A stretch of DNA of 64,000 bases from Camillea tinctor (Eukaryota > Ascomycota > Sordariomycetes > Xylariales > Xylariaceae): the NCBI GenBank assembly GCA_022578605.1, contig MU394055.1, positions 562,902-626,901 of the forward strand, in the 5' to 3' direction. Each line of letters begins with the position of its first letter. Position 1 is the first letter of the stretch. Below, piece after piece: positions 1 through 9,360 of the stretch. A program made the translations under genes and the position numbers. The notes beneath the pieces were generated by a model that saw nothing but the letters and a program-made list of their open reading frames with translations, was not told where the DNA came from and did no database searches.

Positions 1-1
1 C

Positions 2-925
2 TTGTCTGTATATGGCGCGATGGTGTTTTTCCTAGTTCTGTTCGGCGTCCCCGAGACACTCGCGCGGCAGAAACAGCAACAGGCTGCTGCTGAGGTCATG
101 ATATCGGAGAACCCCCCCGCTCAGGGGGACGTAGACCTCTCACGGGTATCGACTCGCCGCTCTGCCGTCCAGGTGAAGACCAAGCAAGCCAGAGTCTGGA
201 TCAAGCGTCTCTTTATCGAGCCATTCGAGGTCCTCACGTACCTGCGTTTCCCAGCCGTTGCGCTGACGGTCTACTACGCCTCCATCACGTTCGGGTCCCT
301 CTACATCCTCAACATCAGCATCCAGTCCGCCTTCTCGGCCCCGCCTTACTCGTTTCCGCCGCTTATCCTCGGCATCCTGTATATCCCCTCGTCGCTGGGC
401 TACTTCATCGCCTCGCTCCTGGGTGGGCCGTGGATCGACTACATTATGAACCGTGAGGCCCGCAAGGCCGGCCGGTACGACAGCCGTGGCCGCCTCATTG
501 TTCTACCCGAGGATCGCATGTGTGAGAACGCCTGGATCAGCGCAACCATGTACCCGGCGGCGCTGTTATGGTTTGGCTGGAGCGTGCAGTACGGCGTGCA
601 CTGGGCGGTGCCGGCCGTGGCCAACCTCTTCTTCGGCATGGGCAGCATGCTCGTCTTCTCTGCTGCCACCACCATGCTTACCGAGTTCATGCCCGGCCGT
701 AACAGCTACGGCGTCGCGCTCAACAACTTCTGCCGCAACATCCTCAGTTGCACCGGTGGTATCATCGGGCAGCCACTCATCGATGCCATGGGTAACGGCT
801 GGCTCGCCACCATGGTGGCCCTCGTGGCTTGGATCAGTGGAAACATTACGATATGGACGCTGAGAAGGAACAGTCGTAAGTGGAGGAAGCAGATGGACGA
901 GACGCTCAATAAGCTAAAGGGATAA
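2..925 (+). CDS. MFS transporter, DHA1 drug:H+ antiporter type, C-terminal part (5' end outside window)
   Basis: The frame is open from the window edge to a TAA at 923-925, so only about 307 C-terminal residues are present and the start is to the left. The part seen holds the end of one membrane helix (about residues 3-18, ending PETLAR), a charged cytoplasmic loop (about 20-75), then about six hydrophobic helices (roughly 80-105, 118-143, 180-200, 200-228, 235-260 and 264-285) and a basic tail. This matches the second half of a 12-helix major facilitator. The loop motif PEDRM followed by a helix with FGW is typical of fungal DHA1 proton antiporters (QDR/FLR1-like), which export drugs or small metabolites across the plasma membrane. 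The substrate cannot be read from the sequence. No intron is needed in this part. It converges on the dehydratase gene downstream. Confidence 0.85.
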   Translation: MSVYGAMVFFLVLFGVPETLARQKQQQAAAEVMISENPPAQGDVDLSRVSTRRSAVQVKTKQARVWIKRLFIEPFEVLTYLRFPAVALTVYYASITFGSLYILNISIQSAFSAPPYSFPPLILGILYIPSSLGYFIASLLGGPWIDYIMNREARKAGRYDSRGRLIVLPEDRMCENAWISATMYPAALLWFGWSVQYGVHWAVPAVANLFFGMGSMLVFSAATTMLTEFMPGRNSYGVALNNFCRNILSCTGGIIGQPLIDAMGNGWLATMVALVAWISGNITIWTLRRNSRKWRKQMDETLNKLKG

Positions 926-1339
926 AGAACAACCTTCGTTTTTTTTTCCGTTGATGGTAATGAGGGTGGGAAGAGAGAGTAATGATAGGGAGAATGAAGA
1001 ATTAAAGATGGGTTATTTGGATATATGAGTTGCAAAATCTAGAAACGCATATTCATGAGTACATATGATGGAAATCACGAAGGGTATGAGGAGGGTTACA
1101 AAATTGGGTAGTATACATGGTTTCATTCTGGATAAAGCAGCACATATATCTAGGTTAGGTTATTAGCAGGTAGCATAGCGTTGTTTTCTTTCCCCTAATT
1201 TCTTTTAATAGTAACATGGCATTTCTTAAGGCTATTTATTCAACTGATACTATTTACCTTTTTCATCCTTGTGTGAATCGTGAGTCTCGTCACTCTCTAT
1301 ATAGGTTTTATAGGTATATATTCTCATCACCCTCTTTTC
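926..1339. other. convergent intergenic spacer
   Basis: This spacer lies between two genes that point toward each other, so it should hold both 3' UTRs. It is AT-rich with T-runs near 930-950. I see no gene, RNA or repeat in it. Confidence 0.6.
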
Positions 1340-2733
1340 CTACTTCCCCTCCCCGAACAACCCCCCAAGCGCATCCAGACTCACATTGCCCCCGGAAAAC
1401 ACAATGCCCACGTCCCACCCCTCCTCCCCCGCCTCCCTCTCGACCATCGCCCGGAACCCCTCATCATACAGCGCCACGGCGAGCCCCACCACCGCGCTCG
1501 GCTCGACCACCATCTTCAGCCTCTCGTAGACGAGCCGCATCGCCCCGCGGATCTGGTCCTCGGTGACGGCGTGGAACCCCGCCACGAGCCGCCGCTCGTA
1601 GATGATCCCCCACGGCACCACCCCCACCGGCGTGCGCAGCCCGTCCGCGATCGTCAGGCTCGACACGCGCTCCACGCGCACCCCGGCCTCGTACCCGCGC
1701 CCCGCGTCGTCGGCCCCCGCGAACGCCGGCTCGCACCCGTACACCCGCGTGCCCGTCCCCTCGCACGAGAGCGCCACGCCCGAGAGCATGCCGCCGCCGC
1801 CGCACGGCGCGAGGATAGCGTCGAGGGCGGGGCGCGCGCCGGCGCGCACGCGCTCGAGCTTCGTCGACGGAACACCGGGCTCTGTGGCGGGGACCCAGGT
1901 CGGCCCTCCCTTGCTCCCGCCGCCACCAGAGGCAGAGGCAGAGGGGGAGGAGGGGGAAAGCATGCTGGCGCGCACGTCGTCCTGCATCTCCAGCCCCAGC
2001 GTGCCCTGCCCGAGGACAATGTCGGGGTGGTCGTAGGGCGGCACCAGGCGCGCGCCGGTGGCGGCGATGACGTCGGCGGTGACGGCCTCGCGCTCGACGC
2101 TCGTGCTGCCGCTGAAGACGACGCGGGCGCCGTAGCCCCGGGTGGCGGCGATCTTGGGGGCCGCCGAGATGGAGGGCATGACGATGTGCGCGGGGATGCG
2201 GCTCTCGCGGGCGGCGAGCGCGAGGGCCTGGGCGTGGTTCCCTGCGGGAGTGTGTGTGTGTTTAGTTTAAGAAGAGAGGGGAAAGGAAGAGAAAAAAAGA
2301 AAGGGGGGTGAAAAGACATGTTGCCCCGAGCAAACACCTCCATCCCCCTCAATCAACACAAAAGGGGGTAGTGAAAACATAACATACCACTACTATGCGT
2401 AACCACGCCCTTCTCCCTGCCCCCGTTCGCCTCCCACCCAGGCTCCCGCTTCAGCCGCTCGACGGCGTGGAACGCGCCGCGCGCCTTGAAAGCGCCGACG
2501 CGCTGGAGGTTCTCGCACTTGAACCAGAGGCGCATCTTCGGCTTCGCCTTCCCTTCTCCTAATGATGATGTAGACGACGATGGTAGCGACGGCAAGGGCA
2601 CCGCGCCCGAGGCCATGCCGCTGAGCGTCGCGTTCGTGATGGTCGGCGTGTGGTGCACGAACGGGCGGATGAGCGCGTGGGCCGCGATCACCGAGGCCCG
2701 GGTTAGCGGGGGGGAGGTGGAAGGGTCTGCCAT
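1340..2733 (-). CDS. PLP-dependent serine/threonine dehydratase family enzyme (serine racemase / 3-hydroxyaspartate ammonia-lyase-like)
   Basis: Two exons (2733-2388 and 2241-1340) joined across a 146-bp intron (donor GTATGT, acceptor CAG) give 415 residues. The join restores the family motif SSGNHAQ (residues 114-120), which is split by the intron. Other fold-type II PLP marks are visible: the Schiff-base lysine K83 in GAFKARGA, a glycine loop CGGGG (262-266) that holds the PLP phosphate, TIADGL (312-317), VEPSAVVG (361-368) and FSGGN (397-401) near the C-terminus. Ser115 sits where serine racemases carry their second catalytic base. Likely reaction: deamination of L-Ser/L-Thr or 3-hydroxyaspartate, or Ser racemisation; the sequence does not decide. 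Length exceeds the usual 320-340 because of two low-complexity inserts (about 42-66 and 208-245). The ATG at 2733 is preferred over an in-frame upstream one at 2781, because the extra residues are basic low-complexity. The exons are very GC-rich compared with neighbours. Confidence 0.85.
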
Positions 2734-3724
2734 TATTTTCTCCTTCCCTTTTCTCTCTCGGGCACAATTTCTCTCTCCCAAGAAGTTTGTTTTCTTTCCT
2801 TTGTCGTTTCTCTTACTTCCCAGAGTAAGAGTTATGAAGTATAAATATAGGTATGCGTGAAGTTTCCTTATCCACCCTCACGATTTCGGATAGTACTATA
2901 TAATATGACCCCCAAAGTGCATACAAATACGTAGTTTATACAGTAACTATAGCTTAGGTAAGTATATAAGGTGGTAGGCGAGATGCGCAGGTAAGGTATG
3001 TAGGTCTAGTACAGCATAGAATACTTACCTACGAACTCTATATTCAATCAGTCCAGTCCAATCAGGTAGAGAGAACGTCGTATGTATGTATATGACAACT
3101 GCCCGAAAAGAGATAAATGGCTGAATATCACTTGTACCTAGGTAAGTATGTTGCGTTAACCAAGGTAAGTCAACCTCTTTCTCTCCTCGTAGAGCGTGAT
3201 CGTTAGTGTATGCGTCCCCAATATCTAATGTCCAAGATGGGTAATCAGGCTAATGTGAGTGGATATCCTTCTTTGGCTACCAGCAGATAGGATTTCATGT
3301 ACTCGCACCGATCGATAAAAATCCCCATCGCGCCATCGCAATTCGGGTCCGATAACGGAGAAACCGATGGCTCATCTATGTTTACTTGAAACTTGAGGAA
3401 AAGTCGCGACCAGCAAATTCTAAACGCGTACTACAGACCTCGCGGGAGGCAGAGAAAGGGCATGAGCAGCAGCCGGTCTTGAAAGTAGTGTGCGTATATA
3501 AGAGAGCAATTGTACGAGAATTCAAATCCATGGTATTGGGGAAATATTGAGTATAATACAGAACGTCCTCCATATCCCTTTTTTGCTTTTTGGGTAGCTT
3601 TCCTCCTACCCCTTCTCCCCGAAATTCGAATGCCCCTTTTCTCACTTTTTAGTTACCATTCCGAGATAGATATTTTCTTTTGCCTTTTTTTTCACCATAA
3701 TAAAAAAAAGTCCATTTGATTCAT
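2734..3724. other. intergenic region: dehydratase promoter and reductoisomerase 3' flank
   Basis: It holds the 5' flank of the dehydratase gene and the 3' flank of the ketol-acid reductoisomerase gene. AT-rich stretches with several TACCTA/GGTAAGTA-type short repeats occur at 2930-3170. No supported gene is seen; the small frames here lack homology marks. Confidence 0.55.
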
Positions 3725-5296
3725 TTATTTCTGGTTCTCGGGTCGCAGAGATCTGTGTAATGTTTCGTTAGTGACTGATACTTTGTGCGTAAAGGGGAAA
3801 ATGCTCGGGCTTTTAGTGATTGACTAGCTAGCCAGCAGCCGTTTTTTTTTCTTTTTCTTTATTTACTTACCTGACGGCCTTTCCTGCCTTCCAGATCTCC
3901 ATGTTGCGGATCTCCTCCATCTCAGCCTCGAACTTCTGGCGGTAGTCCTTCTGGCTGTTGTACTCGAGCGAGCGCTTGGTCTCGGTGCCATCCCGGACGG
4001 AATCGTACAGAGAGTTGAAGACGGGCTTCAGGGCATCCTTGAAGCGGGGGGTCCAGTCAATGGCACCGCGGCGGGCGGTGGTAGAGCAGGCCTCGTACAT
4101 CCAGTCCATACCGTTGGCACCGATCAGAGGGTACAAGCTCTGAGTGGCCTCCTCAACGGTCTCGTTGAAAGCCTCGCTGGGGCTGTGGCCGCGCTCGCGG
4201 AGAACCTCGTACTGGGCAAGGAACATGCCGTGGATACCACCCATCAAGCAGCCACGCTCACCGTACAGGTCGGAGTAGACCTCCTTCTCGAAGGTGGTCT
4301 TGTAGAGGTAACCACTGCCGACGGCAACACCGAGAGCCTGGGCCTTCTCCTCGGCCTTGCCAGTGACGTCCTGGTAGACGGCGTAGGAAGAGTTGATACC
4401 ACGGCCCTCACGGAAGAGGGATCGGACGGTACGGCCAGAGCCCTTGGGGGCGACGAGGATGACATCAATGTCCTTGGGGACGTCGACCTTGGTCACATCC
4501 TTGAAGACAGGGGAGAAACCGTGGGAGAAGTACAGGGTCTAGTCAAGGGTGATCAGCGATGGGATCAGCTATCTCCTGTCTAGTATGACTCATTTCTGGG
4601 GAGGATTTTGGGGGGGTTCAGAGAAGGAGATGAGAAAGAGGGTTTCACATACCTTGCCCTTGGTAAGCTGGGGCTTGATGGCGGGCCACGTCTCGCTCTG
4701 GGCAGCATCACTGAGGAGGTTCATGACGATGGTACCACGGGTGATGGCCTCGTCCACCTCGAAGAGGTTCTTGCCGGCAACCCAGCCATCTTGTTCGGCG
4801 TCCTTCCACGACTGACCGTTCTTTCGCACACCGATGATGACGTTGAGGCCGTTGTCGCGGAGGTTGAGACCCTGGCCGTGACCTTGCGAACCGTAACCGA
4901 TGAGAGCAAGAGTGTCGTTCTTGAAGTACTCCTACAAGACGCAAGGTTAATATTAGCTTCATTATGTGATGTGATATCAGAATCACCCCAAACTTACCAG
5001 GAGCTTCTCCTTGGGCCAGTCGGCACGTTCTATATAAGCAATATAAGTTACCGCCATATACACAAGTTCAGCTCATCGAGCTTACCGTAGACCTCCTCGG
5101 GAACACCAGCAAAGTCAATGGTCTTGACACCACGGACCTGCTGCTGGGCAACACCAGCTAGAGCAGGACGAGCCTGAACAGCGGTAGCTCTGACCAGGTT
5201 GGCGGCAGCAACAAAGGTGCGTCTCTGAACGGCGGGCGAGGCCAATTGACGAGCCAATGGGCTACGAAGAGCCTTGGAGAAACCTCTTGAAGCCAT
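3725..5296 (-). CDS. ilv5: Ketol-acid reductoisomerase, mitochondrial (acetohydroxyacid isomeroreductase, ILV5 type)
   Basis: It catalyses the second step of valine and isoleucine synthesis in mitochondria, NADPH- and Mg-dependent. Five exons: 5296-5086, 5029-4998, 4931-4653, 4538-3871 and 3752-3725; introns of 56, 66, 114 and 118 bp, all GT-AG. The sum is 1218 nt, coding for 405 residues, the usual fungal length. Residues 1 to about 55 are Arg/Ala/Ser-rich, a mitochondrial presequence. GYGSQGHG (93-100) is the NADPH-binding loop. GERGCLMGGIHG, NETVEEATQSLYPLIG and GMDWMYEACSTTARRGA belong to the knotted catalytic domain. A TAA at 3869-3867 looks like the stop but lies inside a perfect donor (CAG/GTAAGT). 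Splicing to 3752 adds the conserved ending RSLRPENQK. The start is the ATG at 5296; the GTG before it is not used. No Gcn4- or Leu3-type site was evident upstream. Confidence 0.96.
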
Positions 5297-6492
5297 CACG
5301 AAAGGGTTATGACTTTGAAAGTTGGGGGGGGGAGTGGAGATGATGAATAAGGGTTAATGTGAGAGAAGAAGAAAAAAGAAAGAGTAAAAGAAAAAAAGGG
5401 GGGGGTTAAGAGGAAGGCCTAAGTAGAGGAGGAAAAGTGTACTGTCCTGCAGTTGTTAAAAAGGGACTTGGGGACTTGGGGACTTGAGACTTTGGAAACA
5501 CAATCGCAAAGTTTATTTAGTTTTTAAAATCTTTTTTTTCTTTTAATATTTTCTGCCCCGATTTAGGAATTTTCAAAGGGTCTAATAAGCTTCGTCTACT
5601 AGCTCGGAGCTGGTTACAGATTTTGTCACTACTGTGTGTAGCGATTTCGGCGGCAGGGAACAGGTCGCTTGCCAACCAATCAATTGCAGCGAATATGTTA
5701 TAGTAACTTTATAACATAACCAACCTATGGGTACGTAGTTGACCTGACAGGAAAGTGGGGGAGAAAGGAACAGGTTAATCTAGGTTAGTGTATAAGCAGT
5801 GTTAGGCATATATCGAATCTCTGAACATATAACCTTAGTATCTACTACTACCTAACCTAACCTGACCTAACCTACATGGGTTTAACCCCCCCCTTAACCT
5901 AGATAACTTGTTGAGTACATGTACCCAGGGATGTAGTATGTAAAACCAGACAACCTCCAGGTAGGTAATACCACCCTGTAACCTAGTACATTGTAACACG
6001 CAACATACATTCTCAAATCTGTACCTAACCACATTGTCTGTGTCATATGTGTATTCATTCGTCAAATCCTTATATCCTATTCTATATCGTAACAAGAGAA
6101 AAACAAACAAAAAAACCTAGCCACCATTTGGATGCAATGCCTTATGCCATCAAATGCGACGCTATGCGCCCAGTAATGTACCAAACGGAAAGTCAGAGAG
6201 AAGTAAAGAAATAAGAACAAAACAAAACAAGGATAATACCAGAAAAGAAGAAAAGAGGAAGAAAAGGGGGAAGGGGAGACTTCTCCTTCTTGGTCCGTCC
6301 TTTTTTTTTTTTGCGTGCTATAAGTAGTTTCGGTTTCGAGGGATATTGGGTATTATCCACTACCCTTCTCTCTAACCATCAATGATCACTGACTTCTTGA
6401 TACCAAACTATAAAAAAGTCTTGAAGGTACCAAAGTCATCACTCATCTATCCACCTATTATCTTCTTCGTCCCCTCTGCTGCACATGTATTT

Positions 6493-6551
<59 letters not shown>

Positions 6552-6919
6552 TATGTCTTTCTGTCTTTCTCCTGTGAAACATCGTCATACGACTCCATGG
6601 AAAAAACGAACGCCATGCTAGAACTGCAAAGCTATGATCCAGATGCCTTGCTTAGTTCTTCCCCTTCCCTCCTCCCTCTTTTCCCCTTCTCACAACCCCT
6701 AATGCCCTTAAAGGGGTTCATATAACAAATAGAACTCAAGCAGGAAGGGACCTAGAGAGAAAAAAAGAAAAAAGGGAAACTATATGCTAGGGAAATTAGA
6801 CAAGACAACATTTCGACTTGACCCTTGATCCTATGCTTGATGTTTTCCAGTCTTCTTCGCTTGCCTATTTCTGGTTCCCCAACCGTCAACCCGTCTTGCC
6901 CTCGCTGCAAAGGTTCCAC
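5297..6919. other. intergenic region between UBC12 and ketol-acid reductoisomerase
   Basis: The right part is the 3' flank of UBC12, the left part the promoter of the reductoisomerase gene. It shows a purine-rich leader (5300-5410), three tandem copies of GGGACTTG (about 5463-5486), a cluster of CCTAACCT-type repeats (5770-5960), and the (CT)n(GT)n microsatellite listed separately. No gene is supported. Confidence 0.55.
6495..6552. repeat. compound microsatellite (CT)n-(GT)n
   Basis: About 20 CT units are followed directly by about nine GT units. It lies 3' of UBC12 in non-coding DNA and is likely length-polymorphic between strains. Confidence 0.95.
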
Positions 6920-7698
6920 CTAAGTCTTGTTGTTGAAAACGACGCGTTCGTACGTAGTTCCGCGTATGGACCCGCCCGCCATCGAGGTGCGCACGTTGCG
7001 CCGGAAGCTATCTCGGCTGCTGCGCAGGTCGTCGGCCGCCTCCTGGTTGAGCGGGTCCGAGGCGTTGGGCTCGAGGAACAGGAACTGCAGCCCCACAATC
7101 ACCGCGTTGAGGTTGAGCACCGGCTTCCAGTCCTCCCGCAGGATGTTCAGGCACACCTTGCCCTCCAGGTCGATATTCGGGTGGTAGATCTTCTGCTGGC
7201 ACCGCACCTTGGGCGGCTCGTGCGGGTAGTTCTGGTTCATATTGAACGTAAAGGTGAAGCGTCCCCCGTGGTACACGCCCTCGTCTGGCTTGATCTCGAG
7301 TATGAAGTTCAGGATGTCGTCGGGGTCCGGGAATTCTGTCTTCATCGTCGTTCCTAGAGATAGCTCGGATAGATCTATAGTTTTGTTTATTTTCTTATTA
7401 GCCTTTTTTCTTCTTCCTTCCTTTCCCCCCTTCTCTCTGCCTCTTTCCAAGTTGGCTATTATTTGTTCCATGTAGTATATGGTCTCGCCATGGCAACGCA
7501 CCTTTTTGTACTCGCAGTTGGGCAGCTGTGACCTTCTTCTTCTTCCCTCCAGCGCCATCAGCGTTTTCCGCCTTTTGCTGCTCCTTTTTCTGTAGTAACG
7601 TATGGTGAGAAGATGTGAAACCGGAAATAAATAAATAAAAGGTCACAATAGCATGATCATAGGGTGATGATGCTTACCATCGACCATATCTTTAACAT
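6920..7698 (-). CDS. ubc12: NEDD8-conjugating enzyme UBC12 (E2)
   Basis: This is an E2 that takes NEDD8/Rub1 from the Uba3-Ula1 E1 and passes it to cullins, with Dcn1 and Rbx1 as partners. Exons 7698-7678, 7589-7502 and 7374-6920; introns of 88 and 127 bp (donors GTAAGC and GTGCGT). The product has 187 residues. The seven-residue first exon encodes MLKIWSM, matching the short hydrophobic N-terminal peptide of UBC12 that docks into Dcn1 after N-acetylation and into the E1. [17 protein letters not shown] (about 25-41) and YPHEPPKV (86-93) are family marks. [18 protein letters not shown] carries HPN at 101-103 and the catalytic cysteine at C111, the same number as in human UBE2M. The WKPVL stretch follows. 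The tail NNKT extends slightly beyond the usual end. The exon phases fit exactly. Confidence 0.95.
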
Positions 7699-9360
7699 CT
7701 TGACGGTGGTTGTGTGTATATAGTCCCGGCTTGGGCTTGGGGGAGGGAATCTGGATGGGAGAGAAATGGTAGATGGTAAATGGTCAATGGGGCGGACTCG
7801 ACTGGAAGAACCAGGATTGTTGTCGGTGTTGGTGTTGGTGTTGGTGTTTGCGCCGATCGCGAATTAGTACTGGAGAAGTCTCGAGGACAGGTGGTAGTAG
7901 TGGCAGAGGAAAGAAAAAAGTAAAAGGAAAAAGGAAGTGCACGTGTTGGGTGTTGGATGTTACCAGGTAAATGATGTATGTCGTGATGGTGGGAGAAAGA
8001 AAAGAAAAGAAGAAGAAAAAAAGAAAAAGAAAGAAAAGGCACTAAGTAGTATGTACTCCGTAGTAATAATGTATGTAATGTACCTAAGGTTAGGTAGGCA
8101 GGAACATTCAGGAATTCCCCCTTCCCAAACCCGCTGACAGCCTGGGGTTAGGCACTCGGATTTTTTGGGAAAGCCTTGCCCCCCCCGTCATACCTATGGC
8201 GGGGTTTCCCGACACCGTCTCAGCCTGATTTACTAAGCTATGTGTACTACATATACCTTACCTGTTTATGTATGTAGGTTAGGTACCTAACAACTTGAAC
8301 TTTAAACCTCGAAAACCCAGCATCTTCCAAAGCGTGTCTATAAGTAGTAATAATATTCACATATTAAGGTCGTAAATATAACTAGTTATTTACTTAATGT
8401 TACTCAATAAACGTTTTCTTCTACTTGTCTCCTAAACTACCTACTTATATACACATGTTACATGAGGTCATCCTCATTTGTATGCCTCGATTGAAATCCC
8501 CAAGTTCATTCCCGGCCTTAGGCAATGGTGCCCCCAGTCAAACCCCTTTCCTTTTTTCTTTTCCTGAGGGCTCCCCCCTTTCCCTTCCCCCTTCTAGGTG
8601 AACACCATTTCCAACCCTACCTACACCATGCCCAAAGCCCAATCAACCCATTTCCAACAGGCCTACTCTACCGAGTTCTATCCAAGGTCCTTATACTTAG
8701 AAGCAGTACTTCTTCTCTGTTTTTTTCTTTTTAATATTCAATTGTTCTCCTCCTAAACTCCGCAATTCCTTTCCTATTCCATCTTGACTGCTGCACATAA
8801 GGGAATTTGTTGTTTTTGGTGTTGGCCATCGACTGAGTAACTGCACCTTCTTGGTGTAAAACTTATTGTCGATAAAAAATAGAGAAGTAAAGATAAATAT
8901 GGCCGGTAGTGAGTGCGTAGAAGTAAAAGAGGTATAAAAAGTACGTAGAGTAACCCAAGCCATACATAGAAACAACCAGAAAGGGTAATAAAAAGTAATA
9001 GGGAAAAAGTACATGTGGAAAGCCCCGTAGCAAGGGAGTTTGAGGTCCAAGAGACCTCGGAGTATCATAACCATACATAGATCATGTAAAAAATAGAAAT
9101 AACGTTTACAGTCGAAAGGACTAAGGAAGTCCGGGGAGAGAACTCCACAGGACACCGGCAACTCCATGATGGCATCTTTGAACTCATGAGATAGGAAGCT
9201 AGCCATCAAGCTCTCCCTTAACTAATGAAAAAGCAAGATCGCACCAGCTTCGTGTTGCTATGTCTGGTGTATCTGGGGGGTATCTTTGCTGACGAACACA
9301 ATGGCGATCCTAAGGTGCCACACCGGAGCCGAGAACATATATAGTGCGGGTTGTTCTTTT
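7699..9360. other. intergenic region between apsA-like gene and UBC12
   Basis: It holds the 5' flank of UBC12 (with a GGTGTT tandem tract at about 7824-7848 and an A/G-rich tract at 7995-8040) and the 3' flank of the apsA-like gene. Open frames at 8697-9209 are hydrophobic, low-complexity and without recognisable motifs, so I do not call them. Confidence 0.5.

Noticed and set aside
1280..2311. 343-codon plus-strand frame
   Set aside because: It is antisense to the dehydratase exon and made of Arg/Pro/Ala/His-rich low-complexity residues caused by the high GC content.
3867..4496. Ketol-acid reductoisomerase ending at the TAA at 3867
   Set aside because: The TAA is part of a perfect splice donor, and the conserved C-terminal residues are found in frame after an acceptor at 3753.
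5297..5760. Gcn4/Cpc1 or Leu3 sites in the reductoisomerase promoter
   Set aside because: No clear TGACTCA or CCGGNNCCGG was seen by eye.
8697..9209. 170-codon minus-strand frame downstream of the apsA-like gene
   Set aside because: No motif; Phe/Tyr-rich composition expected from AT-rich 3' flank. Possibly 3' UTR.
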